From contig NZ_AP012544.1 in the NCBI RefSeq assembly GCF_000829055.1, positions 1,860,001 through 1,924,000 of the forward strand: a stretch of DNA of 64,000 nt, written 5' to 3'. Origin of the DNA: Lacticaseibacillus casei DSM 20011 = JCM 1134 = ATCC 393. GTDB lineage: Bacteria; Bacillota; Bacilli; Lactobacillales; Lactobacillaceae. The position numbers and the translations under genes were made by a program. Under the pieces are notes generated by a model. That model ran no database searches. It worked only from the letters and a program-made list of their open reading frames with translations, and was not told where the DNA came from. Each line of letters opens with the position of its first letter. Position 1 is the first letter of the stretch. This document shows positions 1 to 8,593 of this stretch, piece after piece.

Positions 1-2
1 CC

Positions 3-908
3 CAACTGCAATACGCCTTGCCGCGCCTGCATCCTAGCGCTAATCGTCTCGATCAGCAGGCCGGTGGCGGTGCCGGTTTTGCCACTCGTGGCTCCGGCGA
101 GACGCAACTGGAACTTGATCGTCGTGTACTCAACAAGCGCATTAGCCACCTGCGTCAGGAACTCAAAGAAGCCAGCGTTGGCGACCAGGTTCGCCGTGCT
201 CGGCGCGAAGACAACGCGATTCCAGTGGTTGCCTTGGTTGGCTACACCAATGCCGGTAAAAGCACCACGATGAACGGACTCCTGCAACTCTTCGCTGATC
301 GTCCGGAAGACAAGCAGGTCTTTGAAAAGGACATGCTATTTGCAACGCTAGACACCAGCGTGCGGCAAATCACCTTGCCAGATAATCGCAAGTTCTTGCT
401 CAGCGACACAGTCGGCTTCGTCTCCAAACTGCCGCATAACCTGATCGACAGCTTCAAAGCCACCTTGGCAGAAGCCGCCAACGCCGACCTGCTCATTCAG
501 GTTGTCGACTACTCCGACGAGAACTATCCGGAAATGATGGCCATCACCGAGAAAACCCTCAAGGAAGTTGGCATCCACAACATCCCAATGATCGAAGCCT
601 ACAACAAAGCCGATCTACGTGAAGGCACGCGGTATCCGGAAGTCACCGGCCAACGCCTCATTTACTCGGCCCGCGACAAGCGCTCGCTTCAGGCACTCAC
701 GCAACTCATCAAAGCTGATTTATTTGGCCAAGATGAAGAACACACGTACCTGATCCCCTTCGATCAAGGCCAACTTGTCAACTATCTGAATCAAGAAACT
801 GTCGTTAAAGCCACTGACTACACGGAAGACGGCACTCGTATCACCGCGGTCGTCAACTCGGTTCAGAAGGGTAAGCTGGCTAAGTTCGCGGTTAAGGAAG
901 AAGTTTGA
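3..908 (+). CDS. hflX: GTPase HflX, C-terminal part (5' end outside window)
   Basis: The reading frame is open to the left edge, so the gene starts upstream. The visible part begins in the glycine-rich linker (QQAGGGAGFATRGSGETQ) that joins the HflX N-terminal domain to its G domain. G1 motif GYTNAGKST lies near residue 75, DTVGF (G3) near 130 and NKAD (G4) near 197. HflX is a ribosome-associated GTPase that splits or rescues stalled 70S ribosomes, notably under heat stress. The gene ends with TGA and is followed by a clear terminator. The family call is certain; only the N-terminal part is missing. Confidence 0.95.
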   Translation, partial: QLQYALPRLHPSANRLDQQAGGGAGFATRGSGETQLELDRRVLNKRISHLRQELKEASVGDQVRRARREDNAIPVVALVGYTNAGKSTTMNGLLQLFADRPEDKQVFEKDMLFATLDTSVRQITLPDNRKFLLSDTVGFVSKLPHNLIDSFKATLAEAANADLLIQVVDYSDENYPEMMAITEKTLKEVGIHNIPMIEAYNKADLREGTRYPEVTGQRLIYSARDKRSLQALTQLIKADLFGQDEEHTYLIPFDQGQLVNYLNQETVVKATDYTEDGTRITAVVNSVQKGKLAKFAVKEEV

Positions 909-932
909 AGCACCTGAGTTAAATAGAATATG

Positions 933-988
933 AAAAGAGTCTCGCTATTGCTGCTTGAATGTTCAAGCTGCTTGGCGAGGCTCTTTTT
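933..988 (+). terminator. Rho-independent terminator of hflX
   Basis: An inverted repeat (AAAGAGTCTCGC / GCGAGGCTCTTT) is followed by a T-run, 25 bases after the hflX stop. The gene on the other side converges, and the A-run on the 5' side may let it work in both directions. Confidence 0.85.
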
Positions 989-1024
989 AATTGCGTTCAT
1001 CAGTCTTTTATGGTTCGCAAAGTA

Positions 1025-2005
1025 CTATGACAAAACGCCAAATTCATACCCGTTACTGCGGTAATAATCAATAATCTTCGGCAGCGTCTTCAAGGTCATG
1101 TCCTTCCCGATAGCATCATGCATCAACACGACCCGCACGTTACTGGTCGGATAAACCGCTAACGAGCGCAAATGGTATTGCAACATCGCCGATTCCGTTT
1201 TCGGTTCCTGCGCCGGACTCAACGCATCACCGACCGCCGCATTCCAATCCACCCAATCAAGCCCTAGCTGGGTCAAACCAGTATCAGCCGCTGCCAATCC
1301 CTTCCAGCTAAAATGGCCACCGGGATAACGCCACAGATGCGTCTCAAAATCAGCGCCTAACACCTGCTTCACCGCTGCCTGCTCCGTTTTAGCCTCATTC
1401 TCAATAACCGAAGCGGTGCCGGTTCGTCCCGGATAAAGCAAATTGTAATTGTGCGTCATGCTGTGCAACCCGATGCTATTGCCGGCACCATATTCTGCCT
1501 TCAACACCGGTGCCGTCTCAGGCGAAAGCTGGCGACCCACCACAAAGAATGTGGCATGAACACCTGCTTGATTAAGGATGTTCAGAACCTGCGGCGAATT
1601 GACCGCGTTCGGACCGTCATCGAAGGTTAAAAACACCACTTTCTTCTTGATGTTGCTGGTATAAGGTGCCGTCATTTCTTTTTTAACTTCGGCGACTGGA
1701 TAGGCGTAGACGTTGGCGGCAGGGATGTGCGCTTGACCGATGTTTGACGGCGATTCAGCTGAAGCTTGTTCTCGTTCAGCTTGTTCCGCTGCTTTTCGCT
1801 GTCTACTTGAAGATGCCTGCCGAGAGGATGCTTGCGCCTTAGATGTGCTGATGCTGGAGGACACAGCACGTTCATGACTCGCCTGGCGTGACCGCGCCTC
1901 AGCTGCATGCCGGTCCACCAATGACTTAACGCAGAGCGCACCCGCTACAATCAACGTCAAACCGAGAACGACCAACCACCACTGCCATTTGAAGCTGTTT
2001 TTCAT
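1025..2005 (-). CDS. Membrane-anchored polysaccharide deacetylase (CE4, PgdA-like)
   Basis: 326 residues. A single N-terminal membrane segment (about 9-28) is followed by a Ser/Ala/Gln-rich linker (34-85) and an extracellular NodB domain. The CE4 motifs are visible: TFDDGP at 127-132 (catalytic Asp and metal Asp), HSMTH at 181-185 (metal histidines), RYPGG at 226-230 and MHD at 295-297. The family removes N-acetyl groups from peptidoglycan GlcNAc or other wall glycans, which gives lysozyme resistance. The ATG is preceded by GGCGGGG. Peptidoglycan as the substrate is inferred from family and topology. Confidence 0.88.
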   Translation of the reverse strand: MKNSFKWQWWLVVLGLTLIVAGALCVKSLVDRHAAEARSRQASHERAVSSSISTSKAQASSRQASSSRQRKAAEQAEREQASAESPSNIGQAHIPAANVYAYPVAEVKKEMTAPYTSNIKKKVVFLTFDDGPNAVNSPQVLNILNQAGVHATFFVVGRQLSPETAPVLKAEYGAGNSIGLHSMTHNYNLLYPGRTGTASVIENEAKTEQAAVKQVLGADFETHLWRYPGGHFSWKGLAAADTGLTQLGLDWVDWNAAVGDALSPAQEPKTESAMLQYHLRSLAVYPTSNVRVVLMHDAIGKDMTLKTLPKIIDYYRSNGYEFGVLS

Positions 2006-2140
2006 GTTTACCCCGCCTATCTTTTAAACGATATCCGGTTTTGAGTTTACCATGAAGCTTGGGGGTATGGGGTAGCGGAGGGCTGGATTTTAATAGTGAG
2101 ATCATCGGATTTTCACTTTAACCGCGAGTTTAGCCAAAAA

Positions 2141-4465
2141 TCACTTGAGCTGCTTTTGATTCATCATATAATTCGACTTCATGTAGTATTGAATATCGTC
2201 AAACTTTTTAATGGCCTTTTTCTGGCTCTTCCCTGGCTTGGTAGTCAGCTTGCCATTGATCATATAATGATTCTTCTGACCAAATACCGGAACCTGTCCC
2301 TCAAGATTCTGCAAAACCTGCATGTACTGCGAACCTTTCCACCAGGCATGGGTAAAGATTTCGGGCAATACGTACATTGGACTGATGGTTGGGCCTGTAC
2401 CCGAAAAGTCTTTCGCCATTATTTTCTTTGCCGCTTCATTAGCCCACATCACATAAGGCGTGTTGTAGTAATTCTCATAGCCTTCTTGGGTAGATTGTTT
2501 TAGATTAATGCCAAGCATTTTGTAAGTCGAATTTTGGTCACCGCCCCACGGGTTGTGATCCCCCCAAAATGCCAGAACCACGGGTTGATTTAACCGATCA
2601 AGTTTATTTGTCAGCTTTAGAAGTGCATCTGATGTCTCTTTAACGCCGGTCAGATAATTGTTGATGATGGCATAATCGTCTTTGTTGTATCCTTTCTTCC
2701 ACGGCAACAAGGAATTACCATCGAACTCGGTTGAATACGGGCCATGATTTTGCATGGTCACAGTTTGATTGAAGAACTGCTTACCACTCGCATTCACCTT
2801 TTTCAGTTGTTTGACCAGATCATTGAAAACCTTCGTGTCAGGAACAACATCGACGTCAGCAACATGTTGGTCATAGTAGTTATCCCTGAACAATGTCTTT
2901 TGAAAGCCCAGATAGCGGTCGATATTCTGCCGGTTGTAGAACCATGCGTCGCCAGGATGCATAAATCTAGTGACATATTTTTGTTCATTAAAATACTGAA
3001 CAAAAGAATTGGTCATGCCATTGATTGGGCTTAGTTCAGAAAAACCGGTCAATACCTTACGTTCAGTATCAACAGTGCCACCACCAAAGATGGTTGTTGT
3101 TAGTTGACCTGCCATTCCTTCAGAGGCCACCTGATGAAGTCCAGCATAAACAGAGGGATCAATTTCCAAATCTGACCATTTCGAAAAATCTTGAAAAGCT
3201 TCCAACTGAATCGTTATCACATTGAGCCGTTTATCTGCAGGGATATCTTGGTACTGATAAGCGCTCAATGCCTTCTTTGCAGTGGCGGCATTATAACCTT
3301 CTGGCACAATCACCCAGTCATTTTTGACCGAATGAATGAACGAGAACATATAACCATTGACGACATACCGATCGGCGTCTGGCCCCCAAGGATCGTTGTT
3401 AGCTAAAGTGTAGTAATCATCGACTAGATAATAATGATTCATCATAAATACGGAGCTTATAAACACCAACCCCAGCGTTAGCAGGCGAACCCACCAGCGA
3501 AGCGTTGTTGTTTTCAAAAAACGACCTACAATTACTGCCAGAATCAACAAAACAGCTATAACCAAAAAGTATTTGACAGGTGGAATATAGCTGTATCTTG
3601 AACCCATGTTACTAGCCTCTGACGCCAACGAGATATCCGAATACTCAAATGGATAATCGCGATATTGCAACATAAAATAGTTAACGAGCGCAACGACGAT
3701 CGCTGGAACCTGCCCCACAAGAATTGCGATTGTTACGCGATTAAATAGCAAATATCCTATCAGCATGAAACCAAAAATAGGCAGAATGTTTAATAAAATT
3801 AAACGCAGGCTCTTAAAGACAACATTAGTGAGATCGAGGTTATAGGCGGCTGAAGCCATATAAATCGTGACCACAGCAGTGAAGGCTGCCATAGCAAATA
3901 AAGCCACCACATTTCTTAAAAACAGAACAGTTTGATAACGGTTGAAGCCTTTAAAACTGGTAAAGAAATGCTGATTTGCATAGATTCGGGTTTTATTCTC
4001 AAACGATGTATGGTGCACGAACGTTTTAAAAAAACGCGGCGACACAACTAACGATTCCGGCTGTAAAAAAGCTATTTTAGCACTGAGCGTTCGGGCTTTT
4101 GGTAAGCATAAGCCTTTCTCATCAATATCCAAACCAACGATGCGTGAATCTGGTACTAGCCAATTCAACATGAATACCGGCACATCGGCAACAATAAAAG
4201 TAGTAGCTTTGACACGACGTCGACTGCAGTTGCTTAAACGTCTGCCAAATTGTCGCCACCTTTTTTCCGGCAATGGTTCATTTATGAAATAGCGCCAGTA
4301 TTTGACCTGATAATCCAGTTCGTCTAACCGATGCAACCAAAAAAGCAACCTGTTGATTAGCATGGGAAAGACAATCCAGAATCGCCACGGCTTATAGCGC
4401 AAGTAAAAGGTAAGCATCGCAGTTTTAACATTTAATCGATTGAAACGCGTATCCAGATCAATCAC
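2141..4465 (-). CDS. LTA-synthase-like phosphoglycerol transferase (sulfatase superfamily)
   Basis: 774 residues, GTG start behind GGGAGG. A cytosolic N-terminal region (1-175) is unusual for LtaS. Membrane segments follow at about 180-206, 221-241, 245-265, 297-317 and 327-345, then an extracellular alkaline-phosphatase-fold domain from 415. Visible active-site elements are NVITIQLEAF (metal Glu near 422), GGGTVDTE with the nucleophile Thr near 464, and FWGDHNPW with Asp/His near 636-637. LtaS enzymes transfer glycerol-phosphate from phosphatidylglycerol; this paralogue, longer than the usual 630-700 residues, could instead decorate a wall or EPS glycan. Its exact acceptor cannot be told from sequence. 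Confidence 0.85.
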   Translation of the reverse strand: MIDLDTRFNRLNVKTAMLTFYLRYKPWRFWIVFPMLINRLLFWLHRLDELDYQVKYWRYFINEPLPEKRWRQFGRRLSNCSRRRVKATTFIVADVPVFMLNWLVPDSRIVGLDIDEKGLCLPKARTLSAKIAFLQPESLVVSPRFFKTFVHHTSFENKTRIYANQHFFTSFKGFNRYQTVLFLRNVVALFAMAAFTAVVTIYMASAAYNLDLTNVVFKSLRLILLNILPIFGFMLIGYLLFNRVTIAILVGQVPAIVVALVNYFMLQYRDYPFEYSDISLASEASNMGSRYSYIPPVKYFLVIAVLLILAVIVGRFLKTTTLRWWVRLLTLGLVFISSVFMMNHYYLVDDYYTLANNDPWGPDADRYVVNGYMFSFIHSVKNDWVIVPEGYNAATAKKALSAYQYQDIPADKRLNVITIQLEAFQDFSKWSDLEIDPSVYAGLHQVASEGMAGQLTTTIFGGGTVDTERKVLTGFSELSPINGMTNSFVQYFNEQKYVTRFMHPGDAWFYNRQNIDRYLGFQKTLFRDNYYDQHVADVDVVPDTKVFNDLVKQLKKVNASGKQFFNQTVTMQNHGPYSTEFDGNSLLPWKKGYNKDDYAIINNYLTGVKETSDALLKLTNKLDRLNQPVVLAFWGDHNPWGGDQNSTYKMLGINLKQSTQEGYENYYNTPYVMWANEAAKKIMAKDFSGTGPTISPMYVLPEIFTHAWWKGSQYMQVLQNLEGQVPVFGQKNHYMINGKLTTKPGKSQKKAIKKFDDIQYYMKSNYMMNQKQLK

Positions 4466-4639
4466 TTACAAGAACCTCCCATAAAAGACGGCCGTCCCCC
4501 AGCGGCCTTTATAAATAAGTTTATAAAAGAAGCGTAGACAGTATATGAAAATAATCATATCATGTTCATCTTGGCCCACCCGACTTATCCAAAAACGACA
4601 AAACGTTCAGACACACAGAAAACCTCGGGCGCTCCGCTA

Positions 4640-4652
4640 TCTAAAATATTAT
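4640..4652. repeat. 13-bp target duplication, left of IS copy 1
   Basis: TCTAAAATATTAT directly precedes the IS left end at 4653 and is repeated exactly at 5915-5927 after the right end. Confidence 0.85.
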
Positions 4653-5914
4653 CGCGCATTTTAGAATCAAGTTAGCCACTGTCTCAAAATTTTTTGGACA
4701 ATAAAAAACATCAAGAACAGATATCCTGTATCATTGAAGTTCCTACACAAACAATGGAAGAGGATATTGTCTTGATGCAGAAACAGGATAGCACACACCG
4801 CCAAAAAGGTCAGCACTTAACATCACTCGAGCGCGGAAAAGTGGCCGGATTCCGCCAAGCTGGGAAGTCCAATCGTTGGATTGCTGCTGAAATTGGCGTC
4901 TGCCCGCAGACCATTAATAATGAAATCAAGCGAGGTACAGTAGATCAGGTCAAGAAGAGTAATGGCAAGCGCGTCTACCATCGACAATACCTGCCAGAGG
5001 CTGCTCAGGCACGTTACGAGACTGCACGCTTGAGCTGCCATCGTCCTGACAAGTTCGCCAGCGTACAGGTCTTCTTAGCCTGGTACGTACAGCGAGCTAA
5101 GCAGGACAAATGGTCGCCGGATGCTTCGATCGGCTATGCCAAGCGACACAAGCTGTTTACTCCTGAAGAGCTTGTTTGTGCCTCGACTTTGTACCAGTAC
5201 ATTGACGACCAACGCCTAGAGATTCGAAATATCGACCTGTTGGAGAAGACTAAGCGGAAGACCTCTCACCAGCACCACACCAAGGCTAAGCGCCTGGCTG
5301 GCCGCAGTATCGAGGAACGGCCTAAGGTCGTTGAACGACGCAGGCAGTTCGGTCACTGGGAGATGGATACCATTGTCGGTAAACGCAATGGCAAGGAGAG
5401 CGTCATCTTGACTCTGATTGAGCGCAAGACCCGTTGCCAACTTCTCCGCTTGATCGAAGGACGAGATGCAGACTCTGTGAGCTATGCATTGCGTGGAATC
5501 AAGCGCGAATGGGGAGCTTGCATCAAGACCATCACAGCCGACAACGGACCCGAGTTCACCGCCTTAAATACTGCTTTTGCTGGGACGGAAACTGAGATCT
5601 TCTACGCCCATCCTTACACGTCCTGCGACCGTGGCACCAACGAGGCACATAACCGGATGATCCGCCAGGACTTCCCTAAGGGCATGTCCCTAGATGACAT
5701 TAGCCCTAGTCAAGTGCAGGCCACGCAAGACCGCTTGAATCAGTTGCCTCGCAAACAACAGGGCTACTGCACACCCCAGCAAAACTTTGAGGCCGAAGCT
5801 CGGCGCGTTCGCCGCATGGCCCAGTAGTCTCTCTAGCGCCACAACTTCTATTTGATAACGGCCTGTTCTGGGATTGTCCTTCAACGACTGGCTAACTTGT
5901 TCTTGCAATTTACG
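4653..5914 (+). mobile_element. IS30-family insertion sequence, copy 1
   Basis: 1262 bp. The ends were set by comparing three copies and by the flanking 13-bp direct repeat. The left end reads CGCGCATTTTAG and the right end, in reverse complement, reads CGTAAATTGCAA; both continue into CAAGTTAGCCA about 15 bases in, giving an imperfect terminal inverted repeat of about 26 bp. It carries one transposase gene. It sits between the LtaS-like gene and the EPS operon terminator and breaks no recognisable gene. It differs from copy 2 by one extra T near 5880 and a few substitutions. Confidence 0.93.
4775..5827 (+). CDS. IS30-family transposase (copy 1)
   Basis: 351 residues from ATG 4775, which has GAGG 11 bases upstream; the frame is open further up to a TTG at 4694 and an ATG at 4754, so the start is uncertain. 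An N-terminal helix-turn-helix (LTSLERGKVAGFRQAGKSN, then WIAAEIGVCPQTI) binds the ends. The DDE catalytic residues are the Asp in HWEMDTIVG, the Asp in ITADNGPEF and the Glu in GTNEAHNRMIRQ. The HWEMDT and TNEAHNRMIRQ blocks are typical of IS30. The copy looks intact and could supply transposase for all three elements. Confidence 0.93.
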   Translation: MQKQDSTHRQKGQHLTSLERGKVAGFRQAGKSNRWIAAEIGVCPQTINNEIKRGTVDQVKKSNGKRVYHRQYLPEAAQARYETARLSCHRPDKFASVQVFLAWYVQRAKQDKWSPDASIGYAKRHKLFTPEELVCASTLYQYIDDQRLEIRNIDLLEKTKRKTSHQHHTKAKRLAGRSIEERPKVVERRRQFGHWEMDTIVGKRNGKESVILTLIERKTRCQLLRLIEGRDADSVSYALRGIKREWGACIKTITADNGPEFTALNTAFAGTETEIFYAHPYTSCDRGTNEAHNRMIRQDFPKGMSLDDISPSQVQATQDRLNQLPRKQQGYCTPQQNFEAEARRVRRMAQ

Positions 5915-5927
5915 TCTAAAATATTAT
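5915..5927. repeat. 13-bp target duplication, right of IS copy 1
   Basis: Exact repeat of 4640-4652 immediately after the IS right end. Confidence 0.85.
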
Positions 5928-5942
5928 TTTTGAAAACACAAA

Positions 5943-5974
5943 AAAACGATTACCTTTCTTAAAGGCAACCGTTT
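5943..5974 (-). terminator. Terminator at the end of the EPS operon
   Basis: On the minus strand an inverted repeat (AAACGGTTGCC / GGTAATCGTTT) is followed by a run of seven T residues, just after the stop of the Wzy-like gene. IS copy 1 lies immediately beyond it. Confidence 0.8.
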
Positions 5975-5985
5975 CTGATAAGCCA

Positions 5986-7035
5986 CTAAAACGCCATCTG
6001 GTAAGGAATAAACGTCTTATAGGCCCCACTGATTAAGAAAATGAGGACGAAGATCACACCGCACACACCAACCATCGCCAAAGTCCGCGTCCGTTTTGGC
6101 ATAATCGAAAACACAATCGTTGGCAGCACAATCGTCTCGGTCGTTGTACCAATAGTCGACAGACGGCCCCCAATGGTTGATAACTGCGAAAGTGACAACA
6201 GCGTCAGGGTGGCAAATAAGTATACAATCATCAAGAATTTAAACTTAGCGCTTCCGCCAATTAAGGTATCCGCAATCATACCACGCTTTAAGATATAGAA
6301 TCCTGTGACGCAGATCAATACCTGCATGAGCGTCACCGGATCAAATAAACCCGACGAGAGATAACTCGCGTTTGTCACATAAGGTGCATATCTCGGTAAC
6401 GTGTGGACAATAATGACACTCAGAATCTTAGGTGCAACGAAGCCCACAGCTGCACCAAGGGCTAAGAATCCGATCACCCATTTAAAGTTGATTTTACGGA
6501 ACAGTAACCAGAATGGGTAAATTAACAAGAAGAACAACGCTGAAATATGGATCGTAGCCGACAAGCCAACAATCAGTACAAAAGGAAGCGGCTTCTCGTC
6601 ATATACAAACTTTAATGCCAGCATACAGGTCACGCAGACAAGCGAAGCCCGAATCTGTCCCATATCCCGCATGAAGAAAAAGCGGCTCATGTAGTAAGCA
6701 ATCGGAATGATTGCCGGACGGAAATATTCCCTTGCAAAGAAATAAAACAGCACTAAGGTCACTGTTGCCCATGCCAGTAAAAAAAGCCAAAAAGGGGCAT
6801 GCAATCCGTTAAAAATATTTCGTAAAAGCAAAAATCCAGGTTCAACCTGCCCTGCCGAATAATCACCTGCATAAATGGTCTTGTATGGCAAAAAATCGTT
6901 ACCGGTTTCATAGCGTAATCCGGCAACCAGCGTGAGCATTATAACACCTAGCCATGCCCAGACAGACGACATTGTGACACGTCCGAGTAGCATGAAAATG
7001 ATCATAATTGCAAAGAGACCTAAATAAAAAGCCAC
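5986..7035 (-). CDS. wzy: EpsG/Wzy-like polysaccharide polymerase
   Basis: 349 residues, almost entirely hydrophobic with about ten membrane segments. The GLRYETGNDFLPYKTIY stretch (about 39-55) is the signature of the EpsG family, and FFMRDMGQIRASLV is also typical. It starts at GTG with AGGAGA eight bases upstream. In Wzx/Wzy systems this protein joins flipped repeat units at the outer membrane face. It is the last gene of the 12198-to-5986 minus-strand operon, after wze, and a terminator follows. The symbol is given by function; polymerase sequences are poorly conserved. Confidence 0.82.
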   Translation of the reverse strand: MAFYLGLFAIMIIFMLLGRVTMSSVWAWLGVIMLTLVAGLRYETGNDFLPYKTIYAGDYSAGQVEPGFLLLRNIFNGLHAPFWLFLLAWATVTLVLFYFFAREYFRPAIIPIAYYMSRFFFMRDMGQIRASLVCVTCMLALKFVYDEKPLPFVLIVGLSATIHISALFFLLIYPFWLLFRKINFKWVIGFLALGAAVGFVAPKILSVIIVHTLPRYAPYVTNASYLSSGLFDPVTLMQVLICVTGFYILKRGMIADTLIGGSAKFKFLMIVYLFATLTLLSLSQLSTIGGRLSTIGTTTETIVLPTIVFSIMPKRTRTLAMVGVCGVIFVLIFLISGAYKTFIPYQMAF

Positions 7036-7116
7036 AACATCATTCTCCTATTGCCTTTATGCACCCAGCGTCTCATAGTTTCGGCGGTGAAGCCGTTTCT
7101 CTTCCAAGTTTCGACA

Positions 7117-7752
7117 CTAGGCCTGATTCAACACAGTCCCGATTAAGGCTGCCGGTAGTTGTCGAACCTGTGCGATCGTTTGCGCGACATCACGCTTCGA
7201 TGGCCCATCAGCCTTCGCAACAACTACGACGCCATTAGCAAGTTCCGCAATAAGTCCTGCTTCACTCGCGTCTGCCATCGCCGGCCCATCAATCAAGACG
7301 ACATCAAATTTATCTTTAACTTGATCAAGGAATGCTTTGAATGCTGAACCAGCCAACAACGTTGCCGGATCGGCAAGGGATTCGCCTGCAGGTGCAACCG
7401 TTAACTTTTGAATCTTGGTTTCTATAATCAAATCATAAGCTTTAACTGATGCGGCGTCTGCGCCTATCAAGGATGAAAGACCTTTATTAGGCTGAAGATC
7501 AAAAACCGCTGCCAAAATTGGGCGATGCAGATTACCTTCAACCAGCAACGTCCGCTTCCCTTCCACTGCAAAACTAGCAGCAAGATTCGCCGTAACATAG
7601 GACTTACCTTCACCAGCAGTGGCAGAGGTGATCAGCAAAACAGAGACATCGTGACGACTCGTCTGTAATGACAGGTTGTTTCTAAGCGTCCGAAACTCCT
7701 GACTAGAAACGGATGTATCACTAACAAATTGATGTGCAAGTTCGTTTGTCAT
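7117..7752 (-). CDS. wze: CpsD/Wze-type tyrosine kinase, tail-less
   Basis: 211 residues from the ATG at 7752, chosen because AAGGAG sits just upstream. It is a BY-kinase ATPase: Walker A SATAGEGKS (about 43-51) and Walker B VLIDGP (about 152-157). The Walker A' segment, usually with conserved Asp (like LLVDADLRRP), reads LLVEGNLHRP, so the usual acidic residues are shifted or lost. There is no C-terminal tyrosine cluster, the autophosphorylation site of this family. The frame continues for 19 codons past the TAG to a TAA at 7057-7059. It follows wzd, its membrane activator. The family is certain; kinase activity is doubtful. Confidence 0.88.
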   Translation of the reverse strand: MTNELAHQFVSDTSVSSQEFRTLRNNLSLQTSRHDVSVLLITSATAGEGKSYVTANLAASFAVEGKRTLLVEGNLHRPILAAVFDLQPNKGLSSLIGADAASVKAYDLIIETKIQKLTVAPAGESLADPATLLAGSAFKAFLDQVKDKFDVVLIDGPAMADASEAGLIAELANGVVVVAKADGPSKRDVAQTIAQVRQLPAALIGTVLNQA

Positions 7753-7814
7753 GGAAAACTCCTTCAAAATTGGATGTGCTCAAGTCAACATAGCAATATC
7801 AACGACTGCAAAGC

Positions 7815-8507
7815 TTACAGTTTCTTAGCAGAAATAACCCCAAGAACAGGTGCTTTGGCGACCTGTACAAGCGTTTCTTTAGTCTTGATCGTTGCCTGTT
7901 TGATTTCTCTGAGAACAATCCAGGCTAACCCAACCAAAAAGCCGATTATTGCGCCAATCACAACCAAAACAACCGGTTTCGTACCGGCTGCCACATCACT
8001 CGGCGTCGCCTTTGCCAAAATGGTCACCGTGTCCGTGTGGTTGGTGATCGTACCGACTGTCTTTTGAAAAGCAGCTGCAACTTCATTTGCGATCAAAGCA
8101 GCATCCTTGGCATGTTTAGATGTTGCATGAATTGAGAAGGCTCTTGAATTGTCTTCATTGTCAACTTTAACCTGCTTTTGAAGATCACCACTTGTGATAT
8201 TGAGATGGTCTTTTTGTGCTAGCTGCGTTGAGGCCTCATCAAAAACTGCAGCTGTTTTAAAAAGGGATTTGCCAGTGGCCAGCAGCTCCGAATCATATTG
8301 ATTCTGGTTCAGCATCTGGCTAAGGGACTCGGTGTTGTTTTTTTGCTGATTGATGACGGTTAGCGCCGTCGACGAATAGGAAGGCTTCATCATTCCAAAA
8401 GCAAAAGCACCAGCTAACACAGCACCCACCAATAAGGTGCAAAGTGCCAGCCACCAATTCTTGCGAAGCGAAACCATTAGTTCTTTCATACTCAATAAGT
8501 TATCCAT
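7815..8507 (-). CDS. wzd: CpsC/Wzd-type chain-length regulator
   Basis: 230 residues with the Wzz topology: a membrane segment near 20-40, an extracellular alpha/beta region, and a second membrane segment near 177-197 (VVLVVIGAIIGFLVGLAW). A short cytosolic tail (about 198-230) is where Firmicute CpsC proteins engage the CpsD kinase. ATG preceded by TGGAGGAATC. It lies between wzx and wze in one operon. It would set polymer length together with Wze. Confidence 0.9.
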   Translation of the reverse strand: MDNLLSMKELMVSLRKNWWLALCTLLVGAVLAGAFAFGMMKPSYSSTALTVINQQKNNTESLSQMLNQNQYDSELLATGKSLFKTAAVFDEASTQLAQKDHLNITSGDLQKQVKVDNEDNSRAFSIHATSKHAKDAALIANEVAAAFQKTVGTITNHTDTVTILAKATPSDVAAGTKPVVLVVIGAIIGFLVGLAWIVLREIKQATIKTKETLVQVAKAPVLGVISAKKL

Positions 8508-8593
8508 GATTCCTCCATCATAAACTCATTTCTTGATCAACAGATATCGGCCATGTCTGCTGCGTTTTTATCATACCGCAGCGACAGGAAAAG

